Assembly (NCBI RefSeq): GCF_001905905.1
Contig: NZ_LIVT01000005.1
Location: 372,001-436,000, forward strand
From: Streptomyces sp. CB02366
Lineage (GTDB): Bacteria; Actinomycetota; Actinomycetes; Streptomycetales; Streptomycetaceae
Reading direction: 5' to 3'
DNA: 64,000 bases
A program made the position numbers and the translations under genes. Shown here piece after piece: positions 55,387 to 63,943 of this stretch (position 1 is its first letter; every line of letters starts with the position of its first letter). Below the pieces are notes generated by a model. That model was not told the DNA's origin. It saw nothing but the letters and a program-made list of their open reading frames with translations, and did not search any database.

Positions 55387-56922
55387 GTGACTTCGCCTGC
55401 CTCCCCGGACACCGCCTCGCCGCAGCTCGGCGCGGGGCCGCGGCCTGCCCCGGGCCCCGCCGCCGACGAGGGGCTCTCGCGGCGGCTGCGCGCGCTCGCC
55501 TGCACGGCGCCCCTGCACGACCTGGACGTCCGCAAGGCGAATCTGGCCGGCGAGTACACGGTGTACGCCATGGCGGAGGTCGCCCTCGCCGCGATCGACC
55601 ACGTCACGCTCAACATGGACTTCGACACCGGGGCCGACCACGACCAGATAGTCGCCAGGCTGCTGCCCCGCATCGGAGCCCAGGCCCCCGACCGCCCCGT
55701 CGCCGAACACGAACGGGTCGCCCGCTGGGTCCTGGAGAACCTGGTCAACGTCGGCAGCGTCGACCGCGGTTTCCGCGCGGTCTACGGCACCTTCGGCCCC
55801 GACGGCGTCTACGTCCGCCGGGACTACGACTTCAAACTCATCGAGGAGGTCCCGGGCCACGGAGGCGCCGTCTACCTCCGTGCCACCGACGAAGCGGTCA
55901 ACGTCCTCGTCGGCGCCCTCGACACCGATGTCACCAGCGCCCAGATCGCCGCCGAGGTCAAGCTGGAGGTCCTCATCAGCCGGGGCCGCCTCGCGGACGC
56001 CCAGCTCGCCGCCGAACAGGCCCGCTACCGCACCGTGCAGTACGCCGAAACCCTGCGCCGCACCCTGGAGGCCACCCGGCGCAACGTGCGCGCCGTCGAC
56101 TGGCTCCACACCGTCCCGGACATGATCGCCGAGGCCCTGGAGCACGTAGCCGACCGCTACCGCCACGAGAACGCGATCCTCACCAACATCCGCAAGGCGC
56201 GCGACGAGGCCGAGGAGCCCGAGCACAAGCGGCGGGCCGCCGAACTGGTCGACATCGTCAAGGACTGCATCCGCCGCCACACCCAGCTCCAGTCCCGGCT
56301 GCTGGAGGCGGGCCCCCTCTTCCGCGCCGAGCAGGACCGCCAGGCGTTCGCGCCGCCCGCCGCCCACACGGGACTCGACCTGTACGGGCAGCTCCTCGCC
56401 CCGCTCCTCCCGCTCCCCGTCGAACAGGCCGGCCGGGCCACCGACGCCTTCTTCGCGCACGGCACCGGACTGCGCACCCCCACCGCCGTACGGGTCGGGG
56501 ACCTGGTCGACCTGCTGCTCGCCCCGCCGCTGGAGCGCGAGCACCTGGGCGCGGAGATGCCCGAGCCCGACCTGATCGCCACCCCCGACGACAGCCGGTT
56601 CAGCGAGGAGCAGCTCGCCCGCGCCACGACCCTGCTGGACCTGGAGCACGACGCCCCGCGCCGGCTCTCCGGACTGCTCGCCGAGGCCCGCCGCAGCGGC
56701 GGCGACGGCGAGGAGCTCGCCTACCTGGTCGCCCTGCTCGCCGTGCACGCCGCGAGCCCCCCGGTCGGCACCGCCTACCGGCAGGGCGAGCGGCGGCTGC
56801 TGTTCGCCGTCGACGACGGCGCCGAGTTGGAGGACCCGGCGTTCGGCGGCGCCGACCTGATCGTGGGCACCGCCCTGCTGGACGCCGCCGGGATGGCCGC
56901 CGACCGCAAGGACGCCTCGTGA
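55387..56922 (+). CDS. Component A of an SMC-like complex, candidate kleisin (MukF/JetA-like)
   Basis: 511 aa from GTG at 55387. After a Pro/Ala-rich head (1-35) the protein is largely helical. LHDLDVRKANLAGEYTVYAM and VARWVLENLVNVG look like an N-terminal helical domain, followed by RDYDFKLIEEVPGHGGAVYL and a long charged helical middle (about 195-310, with LEATRRNVRAVDWLHTVPDM and RYRHENAILTNIRKARDEAE). The first position, size and helical layout match JetA/MksF-type kleisins of MukBEF-like systems. I see no catalytic motif. The assignment is from context and fold impression only, and needs profile or structure comparison. Confidence 0.6.
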   Translation: MTSPASPDTASPQLGAGPRPAPGPAADEGLSRRLRALACTAPLHDLDVRKANLAGEYTVYAMAEVALAAIDHVTLNMDFDTGADHDQIVARLLPRIGAQAPDRPVAEHERVARWVLENLVNVGSVDRGFRAVYGTFGPDGVYVRRDYDFKLIEEVPGHGGAVYLRATDEAVNVLVGALDTDVTSAQIAAEVKLEVLISRGRLADAQLAAEQARYRTVQYAETLRRTLEATRRNVRAVDWLHTVPDMIAEALEHVADRYRHENAILTNIRKARDEAEEPEHKRRAAELVDIVKDCIRRHTQLQSRLLEAGPLFRAEQDRQAFAPPAAHTGLDLYGQLLAPLLPLPVEQAGRATDAFFAHGTGLRTPTAVRVGDLVDLLLAPPLEREHLGAEMPEPDLIATPDDSRFSEEQLARATTLLDLEHDAPRRLSGLLAEARRSGGDGEELAYLVALLAVHAASPPVGTAYRQGERRLLFAVDDGAELEDPAFGGADLIVGTALLDAAGMAADRKDAS

Positions 56923-57080
56923 CCGCCCGCGCCACGCCCCCGGCGACCGGCCCCGTGCCGCCCCCCGCCCGGTCCGTCACGGCCGGCCCCGCGCCCGCCG
57001 CCTCTTCCGGTACGGCCGGCCTCGTCCTCCCTCCGCACCCGCACCCGCACGTCTTCCGTACCGAGGAGTCCCAGCCGTGA
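56919..57080 (+). CDS. 53-codon proline-rich ORF linking components A and B
   Basis: It starts with GTG overlapping the stop of component A (GTGA, 56919-56922) and ends in a TGA overlapping the GTG of component B (GTGA, 57077-57080). AAGGA lies 6 bp before its start. The product is rich in Pro/Ala/Thr with a PHPHPH run (HPHPHV near residues 40-45) and ends RTEESQP. It may be a true small subunit, or an ORF translated only to carry ribosomes from A to B. A third-position GC bias fits coding, but the whole region is GC-rich, so that is weak evidence. Confidence 0.5.
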   Translation: MTARATPPATGPVPPPARSVTAGPAPAASSGTAGLVLPPHPHPHVFRTEESQP

Positions 57081-58021
57081 GCGACCACGACGCCGAGCAC
57101 CCCGACGCGTGGACCGAGCCCTCCGCGTACGCCGATCCCCCCACTCCGTACGCGGGCGACTCCACCCGCCCCGGCGCCGCCGAGCCCGCCGGGCACAGCG
57201 CCGTCACCCCGGCCGACGCCGCCGACGCGGCCCGCCTGGTCTCCTTCGGACTCCAGCCCAAGCTGCTGCCCGCCCGTGACGCCGAATACGCCGACCTGCT
57301 GCGGCGCTACCGGGAGGAGAGCGCCTTCGCCCGGCTCGCCGACGCCGTCGCCACCGGGCTCGGCCTCGTCGTCCTGGAGGTCTCTCCGCGCGCCGGAATG
57401 GCCGTGACCGCCGGTGAGGACTCCGTCTTCGCCGTCCGCATGGGCGACTACGCCCGCCGCGCCTCCTCCGACTCCGCCGACCGCTTCCTGCACGGCCTCG
57501 CCCACCTCGCCGTCGCCGCGATGGCCTTCCCCCGCCCCGAGGACCTGGCCGACGACGCGTACATCGGCCGCATCACGGTCAACGGCGTCGACGCCTTCGT
57601 ACGCCAGGCCTGCAGACGGCTGGAGGAACGGGCCGAGGAGCAGGGCGACAACACCGACCCCGCCAGCGACGCCCCCGGACTCGAAGCGGGCTGGCGGATC
57701 TACGCCCGCCGCAGCGCCACCGGCGCCACCAAGGACGCCCGCCGGCTCGCCGGGTCCACCACCGGCATCATCGGCAAGGCCGTCGCCTTCCTCACCGACT
57801 CCGGTTTCCTCCAGCGCACCGGCGACGACGCGGGCGGCGCCTACCGCACCACCGCCCGCTACCAGCTCCAGGTCCGCGACCTGGCGGGCAGCGCCGCCAT
57901 GGCCGAACTGCTGGAGCTCGGCGTGGTCCCGGTCACCGACGGCTCGGCCACGCTGCTGCCGCCGCCCGACCCCGACAGCACGGAACTGGTCGCCGACGCG
58001 GGCCTGCCCTTCCACTCCTGA
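57077..58021 (+). CDS. Component B of an SMC-like complex, candidate KITE protein (MukE/JetB-like)
   Basis: 314 aa from GTG with GAGGAG 8 bp upstream. The first 45 residues are acidic and disordered in character. From there LLPARDAEYADLLRRYREES, ADAVATGLGLVVLEVSPRAG, DRFLHGLAHLAVAAMAFPRP and a later winged-helix-like STTGIIGKAVAFLTDSGFLQ then YRTTARYQLQVRDL resemble the tandem winged-helix organisation of MukE/MksE/JetB. It lies between the kleisin candidate and the SMC gene, the usual B position. Evidence is architectural, and no motif is decisive. Confidence 0.6.
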   Translation: MSDHDAEHPDAWTEPSAYADPPTPYAGDSTRPGAAEPAGHSAVTPADAADAARLVSFGLQPKLLPARDAEYADLLRRYREESAFARLADAVATGLGLVVLEVSPRAGMAVTAGEDSVFAVRMGDYARRASSDSADRFLHGLAHLAVAAMAFPRPEDLADDAYIGRITVNGVDAFVRQACRRLEERAEEQGDNTDPASDAPGLEAGWRIYARRSATGATKDARRLAGSTTGIIGKAVAFLTDSGFLQRTGDDAGGAYRTTARYQLQVRDLAGSAAMAELLELGVVPVTDGSATLLPPPDPDSTELVADAGLPFHS

Positions 58022-58122
58022 TCCGCGCCCCGGCCCGCACCGTCCCGAGGCCCCGCCCGCCGGGCGGCCGGCCCCATCCCTGCCGCTCCGCCCCCGCTCA
58101 CGAACGACGAGAGTCCGCCGCC

Positions 58123-61100
58123 ATGTACGAGTTGTCCCGGGTCCGCCTCTACTCCATCGGGCCTGCCGGTGCGCGCTACGCCGACACCGTCCTCGACCTG
58201 CGCGGCGTCGGCGCACCCGTCCCCGACCCCGCCCCCGCCCAGGCGGAGTTCTTCGAGGACGAGCCGGTCGGCCCGCCCCGCCGCCCCGCCCCCGCGGGCG
58301 TCCTCTTCCTGGAGAACGGCGGCGGCAAGTCCGTCCTGCTGAAGCTGATCTTCTCGGTGATGCTCCCCGGCCACCGCAACACCCTCGGCGGCGCCAGCTC
58401 CGGCGTGCTGCGCAAGTTCCTCCTCGCCGACGACTGCGGCCACGTCGCCCTGGAGTGGCAGCACACCCTCACCGGTGAGTGCGTCGTCGTCGGCAAGGTC
58501 AGCGAATGGCGGGGACGGCAGGTCTCCAACGACCCGCGCAAGTTCGCCGAGGCGTGGTACTCCTTCCGGCCCGGCCCCGGGCTCAGCCTGGACAGCCTGC
58601 CCGTCGCGGAGTCCTCCGCCGTGGGCCGCCCCGCCGAAGGCGTCTCCGGCGCGCGCGGCAGACGGCGCACCATGAAGGGCTTCCGCGACGCGCTGATGGA
58701 CGCGGGCAAGTTCTACGCGCATCTCGACGTGCACTGGGAAGAGATCCACGACCGGTGGAACGAACACCTCGGCGACCTCGGCCTCGACCCCGAACTCTTC
58801 CGCTACCAGCGCGAGATGAACGCCGACGAGGGCGAGGCCGCCGGCCTCTTCGCGGTGAAGAAGGACTCCGACTTCACCGACCTCCTGCTCCGCGCCGTCA
58901 CCGACACCCGCGACACCGACGGGCTCGCGGACCTGGTCAGCGGATTCGGCAACAAGCTGGGCCGCCGCGCCGAGCTCACCGCCGAACGCGACTTCACCGC
59001 GGGCTCGGTGGACCTCCTCGGCCGGATCGTCGAGGCCACCGACGCCCGCGCCCGCGCCCGCGACGTCCACGCCGGGGCCGAACGCCGCACCCGCACCCTG
59101 GCCCGCCGCCTCTCCGCGCGCGCCGCCGAGGAACGCGGCCGGACCGCGGAGCTGGCCGAGCAGGTCACCGCCGCCGCCCACACCGTCACCGAGGCCGAGT
59201 CCGCCCGGGGCCGCCGCGCCCTGATCGCCGCCGAACTCGCCTACCGGCACGCCTCACTGGCCCTGACCGCCGCCGAGAAGAGCGCCGCCGCAGGCCGCAA
59301 GGAGCTGGCCGAGGCCCGCACCCTGCACTCCGCCTGGCAGGCCGCCGAAGCCGTGCTGCGCCACCGTGCCGCCGCCGACCGCTCGGCCCGGGTCGCCGCC
59401 GCCATCCGCGAGGCCGAACGCGACGCCGCCCCCGCCCTCGCCGCCCGCACCGCCGCGGCGACCGACCTCGTCCGCGCTCTGCACCGCGCCGCCGAGGAGG
59501 GCGAACGCCTCGCCAACGAGGAGGAGGAGCGCTCCGGACGCCTCCAGGCCACCGGCGAACGCGCCCACCGCGACGCCACCGTCGCCGCCACCGAGGCCCA
59601 GCGCGCCCGCAGCGAGGCCGGGCACCTGCGCCAGCGCCTGGCCGAAGTGGGGCAGGAGACCGCCGAAGCCGTCCGGGCCGGCTGGCTCGACGACACCGCG
59701 CCCGACGCCGATCCCGCCCGCGCGGCCCTCGCCGCCAGCGACGCCGAGCAGACCGCGGTCGCCGCCTGGGACACCGCCCGCGAAGCCGCCCGCTCCGCCG
59801 CCGACACCGCCCGCGAGGCGGCCGCCGCCGAGAGCCGTGCCGAACTGGCCGCCGCCCGCGCCGCCGACGGGGCCAGGGCCGCCGAACAGTCCTACCAGGA
59901 CGAGCTGCGCGCGGCCGAGTCCATCGCCGCCGACCCCCGCCTAGCGGAGCTGCTGGGCCTCCCCGCCCCCTCCGGCGTCCCGCACCCCCGCCGGGAGAAC
60001 GGCGAGGAGACCCACGGATCCGGCCGGGGCGCCGCCACGGGCGCCGGCCGACCGGGCGACGACGGCGCCGCCGTGGACGCCGGCCCCGGTGCGGCCGCCG
60101 ACCGGACCGTGGCCCTGGCGGATCCGGCGGCCGCCCCACGGCCGCTGACCGCCGAGGAGTTCGACCGCAGCGCCGACGAACTGCGCGACCTCCTCGACCA
60201 GTCCGTCGCCGCCGCCGAACGCCGCCTCTTCGACCTGCGCACCGCCGCCGCCGACGACGCCCGCATCCTCGGCGCGCTCGGCGAGGGCGGGCTGCTGCCC
60301 CCCGGCCCGGACGTCCTCGCCACCGTCGAGTACCTGGGCGAGCACGGCATCCCCGCGCTGCCCGGCTGGCGCTACCTCGCGCAGGCCGTCGATCCCGCCG
60401 ACCACGCCGCCGTCCTCGCCGCCCGCCCGGAACTGGTCGACGGCGTCGTCATCACCGACCCCGACGCCCACACCCGCGCCCGCGAGGTCCTCGGCGGCGC
60501 GGCCCTGCTGCCCCGCTCCGCCGTGGCCGTCGGCACCGCCGCCGCCCTCCTCGCTCCCGTACCGGCCCCCGGGGCGGGAGACCGGGGCGAAGACGTCTTC
60601 CTCGTCCCGCCGAACCCGGCCATGCACGACGAACACGCCGCCGACGAGGAGCGCCAGGCGCTGCGCAGCCGCGCCGCCGTCCGCGACGAGGACATCAGGG
60701 CCCTCGCCGCCCGCCTCTCCGGCGACCGCGCACTCGCCTCCCGCATCGGCTCCTGGCGCGCCGACTGCCCGCCCGGCATGCTCGCCGAACTGGCCGAGGC
60801 CGCCGCCACCGCCCGTACGGCCGCCGAGAGCGCCGAAGCCGTCCTCGTCGAGGCCCGCACCGCCCGAGCCGAGGCCGACGAGGCCGCCGCCGACACCGCC
60901 CGGGTCCGCGACGAACGCCAGGAGGCCGCCCAGCGGGCCCGTCGCGCCGCCGACGCCCTGGCCGGACTCGCGCACCGGCTCCGCGAGCGGGCCGGCTGGC
61001 AGGCCAGGCTGCGCGAACTGGCCGACGAGGCCGCCGAGTCCGAGGCCCGCGCCGCCGTCTGCCTCGACCTCGCCCGCGCCGCCGACGAGGACCGCCGGGC

Positions 61101-62895
61101 CGCCCAGCGCGCCGGGGACGACGCCCGCCGCACCGCCCGCGCCCTGCGCGCCGAACGCGCCGAGATCGCCGGGGTGCCCGAAGTCCTCCCCGAGCCGGAC
61201 GCATCGCGGACCCGCGTCGCGCTGCCCGCCCTGCGCGAGGCGTACCGGGCCGCGTCCCAGCTGTACGAGAAGGTCGGCGTCGGCGCCGACCTGCGGGCCG
61301 AACAGGCCCGGGCCGAGAGCGACGAGAGCGCCGCCCTGGCCGAACTGGACCGCCTCACCAACAAGGTCCGCACCCGCGCCGCGCAGCTCCTGGAGGGCAC
61401 CGACGGGGCCGACGGCCCCTCCCGCCAGGCCGCCACCGCCCGGGCCGAAGCACACGTCCAGCTCCTGGAGACCCGCGCCTCCGCCGCCAGCGAGCACCTG
61501 GGCCGCCTGCGCGGCGAGGCCGAACGGCTCGCCCCCGACGACGAGCGCCCGCACCACACCGAACTGCCCGACGAGCTGGTCCCGGCCGACGCCGAGAGCG
61601 CCCAGGCCCTGCTGCGTACCGCCACCGCCGAGCTGGCGGACGCCACCGCGGCCCTGGACACCGCCCGCGCCGCCCACGGCGAACTGCTGCACGCCCACCG
61701 CACCGCCGAGGACTCCGCCGGGGGCTTCGACGAGACCGCCGCCCTGCTGCGGGACCTCCTGCGCGACCACGGCGCGGAGGAAGGAGCCGAGGACCCCGAC
61801 CCCTACCCCGGCACGCTGGCCGAGGCCCGGCAGTCCGCCGCCGAGTCCCGCCGCTCCCTGCGCGGCTGCAACGCCGACCTCTCGGCGGCCGAGAGCGCCG
61901 TGCGGGAGGCGAGCGACATCCTCGTCCGGCACGCCAACTCCACCCGTTACGAACAGGTCCGCACCCCCGCCCGCCAGCAGATCCGCGAGCTGCCCGCGTC
62001 CGCCCTGCCCGACCACGCCCGGAAGTGGGCCGACGCCTTCGCCCCCCGGCTCCGCGTCCTCACCGACGAACTGGTCCAGCTCGAACGCAACCGCGACTCC
62101 ATCGTCGACCGGCTGCGCGGGCTGGTCGAGTCGGCGCTCACCACCCTGCGCTCCGCCCAGCGGCTCTCCCAGCTCCCCGAAGGACTGGGGGAGTGGTCGG
62201 GGCAGGAATTCCTCCGGATCCGCTTCGAGGAGCCGGACCAGGCCACCCTCACCGAACGCCTCGGCGAGGTCGTCGACGAGGCCACCCACGCCGCCCTCAA
62301 GAAGAACTCCGACCTGCGCCGGGACGGCATGTCCCTGCTGCTGCGGGGCGTCGAGGCGGCGCTGCGGCCCAAGGGCATCGCGGTGGAGATCCTGAAGCCG
62401 GACGCCGTGCTGCGCGCCGAGCGCGTCCCGGTCGGTCAGATGGGCGACGTCTTCTCCGGCGGCCAGCTCCTCACGGCGGCCATCGCCCTCTACTGCACGA
62501 TGGCCGCGCTGCGCAGCAACGACCGGGGCCGCGACCGCCACCGGCACGCGGGCACCCTGTTCCTCGACAACCCGATCGGCCGGGCCAACGCCACGTACCT
62601 GCTGGAGCTCCAGCGGGCGGTGTCGGACGCGCTCGGCGTGCAACTGCTGTACACGACGGGCCTGTTCGACACGACCGCGCTCGCCGAATTCCCCCTCGTC
62701 ATCCGGCTGCGCAACGACGCCGACCTGAGGGCCGGACTCAAGTACATCAGCGTGGAGGAGCACCTGCGCCCCGGCCTGCCCCAGCAGGACCCGGAAGGGG
62801 AGACGGTCCACGGGGAGATCACGGCCACCCGGATGTTCAGGCGGAACGAGCAGGACGCCGTCGAGCGTCCGGCCGCACCGCGGCCCCGGGCGTAA
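58123..62895 (+). CDS. Component C, large SMC/MukB/JetC-like ATPase
   Basis: 1590 aa. The N-terminal ATPase lobe has Walker A as FLENGGGKSVLLKLIFSVML (ENGGGKS at 64-70). Two Ala/Glu/Arg-rich coiled-coil arms (about 300-700 and 830-1310) flank a globular hinge-like region (about 710-830, with LPPGPDVLATVEYLGEHGI and VVITDPDAHTRAREVLGG). The C-terminal lobe has the ABC signature VFSGGQLLTAAIALY (FSGGQ at 1444-1448), Walker B TLFLDNPIGRANATYLLELQ (Asp 1482) and a final YTTGLFDTTALAEFPLVIRL strand. Asn 1483 replaces the usual catalytic Glu. It is longer than MksB/JetC (about 1000-1200). Presumed to form a DNA-loading complex with A and B. Convergent hairpin downstream; no JetD/MksG-like gene follows. 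Confidence 0.82.
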   Translation: MYELSRVRLYSIGPAGARYADTVLDLRGVGAPVPDPAPAQAEFFEDEPVGPPRRPAPAGVLFLENGGGKSVLLKLIFSVMLPGHRNTLGGASSGVLRKFLLADDCGHVALEWQHTLTGECVVVGKVSEWRGRQVSNDPRKFAEAWYSFRPGPGLSLDSLPVAESSAVGRPAEGVSGARGRRRTMKGFRDALMDAGKFYAHLDVHWEEIHDRWNEHLGDLGLDPELFRYQREMNADEGEAAGLFAVKKDSDFTDLLLRAVTDTRDTDGLADLVSGFGNKLGRRAELTAERDFTAGSVDLLGRIVEATDARARARDVHAGAERRTRTLARRLSARAAEERGRTAELAEQVTAAAHTVTEAESARGRRALIAAELAYRHASLALTAAEKSAAAGRKELAEARTLHSAWQAAEAVLRHRAAADRSARVAAAIREAERDAAPALAARTAAATDLVRALHRAAEEGERLANEEEERSGRLQATGERAHRDATVAATEAQRARSEAGHLRQRLAEVGQETAEAVRAGWLDDTAPDADPARAALAASDAEQTAVAAWDTAREAARSAADTAREAAAAESRAELAAARAADGARAAEQSYQDELRAAESIAADPRLAELLGLPAPSGVPHPRRENGEETHGSGRGAATGAGRPGDDGAAVDAGPGAAADRTVALADPAAAPRPLTAEEFDRSADELRDLLDQSVAAAERRLFDLRTAAADDARILGALGEGGLLPPGPDVLATVEYLGEHGIPALPGWRYLAQAVDPADHAAVLAARPELVDGVVITDPDAHTRAREVLGGAALLPRSAVAVGTAAALLAPVPAPGAGDRGEDVFLVPPNPAMHDEHAADEERQALRSRAAVRDEDIRALAARLSGDRALASRIGSWRADCPPGMLAELAEAAATARTAAESAEAVLVEARTARAEADEAAADTARVRDERQEAAQRARRAADALAGLAHRLRERAGWQARLRELADEAAESEARAAVCLDLARAADEDRRAAQRAGDDARRTARALRAERAEIAGVPEVLPEPDASRTRVALPALREAYRAASQLYEKVGVGADLRAEQARAESDESAALAELDRLTNKVRTRAAQLLEGTDGADGPSRQAATARAEAHVQLLETRASAASEHLGRLRGEAERLAPDDERPHHTELPDELVPADAESAQALLRTATAELADATAALDTARAAHGELLHAHRTAEDSAGGFDETAALLRDLLRDHGAEEGAEDPDPYPGTLAEARQSAAESRRSLRGCNADLSAAESAVREASDILVRHANSTRYEQVRTPARQQIRELPASALPDHARKWADAFAPRLRVLTDELVQLERNRDSIVDRLRGLVESALTTLRSAQRLSQLPEGLGEWSGQEFLRIRFEEPDQATLTERLGEVVDEATHAALKKNSDLRRDGMSLLLRGVEAALRPKGIAVEILKPDAVLRAERVPVGQMGDVFSGGQLLTAAIALYCTMAALRSNDRGRDRHRHAGTLFLDNPIGRANATYLLELQRAVSDALGVQLLYTTGLFDTTALAEFPLVIRLRNDADLRAGLKYISVEEHLRPGLPQQDPEGETVHGEITATRMFRRNEQDAVERPAAPRPRA

Positions 62896-62901
62896 CCGCC
62901 G

Positions 62902-62947
62902 GGGCCTGTCGAGGGACCGCCGCCTGCGAGGCGACGACGACAGGCCC
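62902..62947. terminator. Hairpin between component C and the convergent membrane protein gene
   Basis: GGGCCTGTCG (62902-62911) and its complement CGACAGGCCC (62938-62947) are perfect 10-bp arms around a 26-nt GC-rich loop, 7 bp after the SMC gene stop. Confidence 0.6.
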
Positions 62948-62981
62948 TCGGCCGGTCCGCTCGGCCCGGGAGGGCCGGACG

Positions 62982-63452
62982 TCAGGCCCGGGAGAGGTCT
63001 CCGGCGCTTTGACGGCTGCCTATGCCGCCGCTCGTGCCGTCCCGCTCGGCCGCCCGCTCGGCCCGGCGGGACCGGCGCCGCTCGCGGCGTATCTGCCGGG
63101 CCGTGCTGCTCGGCACGGACACCACGCCGTGGCGCTGGTTCCACACCTGCCGGGTCACCCAGACGTCGAGGACCGCCCAGGTGGCGACCACCGTGCTGGC
63201 CACACTGCTGAGCACCATGGGGAAGGCCAGCCAGGAGCCGGCCAAGGTGGTCAGAAAAGCGACCATCGCCTGGATGATCGTGAACGACATGATCAGAACG
63301 GCGCGCACGGCGGCCGTCCGCACCGCGTCGGGCATCCGCGGCTTCGCGGCCGGCTCCTCCACCCACAACTGCCGCGGCGCCCGCGCCTCGTCCCCGGCGG
63401 CCGCCCGCGCCGCCGTCGACGCCGCGGCGCTCCCGCGTTCCTGCGTACTCAA
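62982..63452 (-). CDS. Hypothetical membrane protein
   Basis: 156 aa if started at the TTG at 63452, which has GGGGAG 9 bp upstream; an ATG at 63545 would add 31 Arg/Ser-rich residues without a ribosome-binding site. Two membrane helices lie around AVLIMSFTIIQAMVAFLTTL and GSWLAFPMVLSSVASTVVAT, followed by VLDVWVTRQVWNQRHGVVS and a very basic tail (RQIRRERRRSRRAERAAERD). It converges on the SMC-like operon and is not obviously part of it. Function unknown. Confidence 0.65.
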   Translation of the reverse strand: MSTQERGSAAASTAARAAAGDEARAPRQLWVEEPAAKPRMPDAVRTAAVRAVLIMSFTIIQAMVAFLTTLAGSWLAFPMVLSSVASTVVATWAVLDVWVTRQVWNQRHGVVSVPSSTARQIRRERRRSRRAERAAERDGTSGGIGSRQSAGDLSRA

Positions 63453-63943
63453 GGTCTTCAACTCCCCACCACTGTCCGACTCCAGGGTGGCTGCCCGGCT
63501 TGCGCCGGTTCTACGCGGGCGGAACACGTCCGTCCTGCCGCGCACGACCCCACCGTGCGCCTACCCCGTACATAGGGACGAACCGCCCGTCCCGAAAATT
63601 CCCCGGAAAAAGCACGCGCAGCGCACAGAAGCCGACGGGGCGAAGAATTCCAGCCAACTGATACGTGCCGGTACCGAGGAGTCCGGCCGGGGCCCTCTGT
63701 CGCTTTCGCGAATTTCATCTCCGGGAAATAAGGGGACAACTCATGATCAAACATGGGTCGGTCGGCTGAAAACCATCCGGACGTGCCTTCGAGTTGTCTC
63801 TGTGTCAGTAGTAGGCTCGCGCCGTTTATGGACGCAGGACGGACCTCGTCCGCCTCCGCCCCGAGCGCACCGGCGCACGGCGGGGCGCGGGAACGGCCGG
63901 GAGAAGAACACCCCCGCGACGCGGGGCCGATCTGGGGGAGGCC
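63453..63943 (+). promoter_or_regulatory. 491-bp gap with a probable promoter of the sensor gene
   Basis: TTCGAG (63788-63793) and TAGGCT (63812-63817) are 18 bp apart and point to the sensor gene, leaving a leader of about 120 nt. The stretch 63590-63770 is AT-richer than the surroundings and probably also holds the promoter of the minus-strand membrane protein. No gene is apparent. Confidence 0.4.

Noticed and set aside
55387..62895. Reading the SMC-like operon as a standard Wadjet (JetABCD) defence system
   Set aside because: There is no JetD-like TOPRIM/TopoVI nuclease gene, the large subunit is longer than usual, and Walker B differs. A relation is likely, but the name would overstate the evidence.
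59941..63366. Long minus-strand frame opposite the SMC-like gene
   Set aside because: Gly-rich shadow of the coiled-coil codons; no motif, no ribosome-binding site, and it crosses into the convergent gene.
58479..63575. Long plus-strand frame in a second register through the SMC-like gene
   Set aside because: Almost entirely Arg/Pro/Gly, the typical frameshifted reading of a GC-rich gene; the register with Walker A, FSGGQ and Walker B is clearly the real one.
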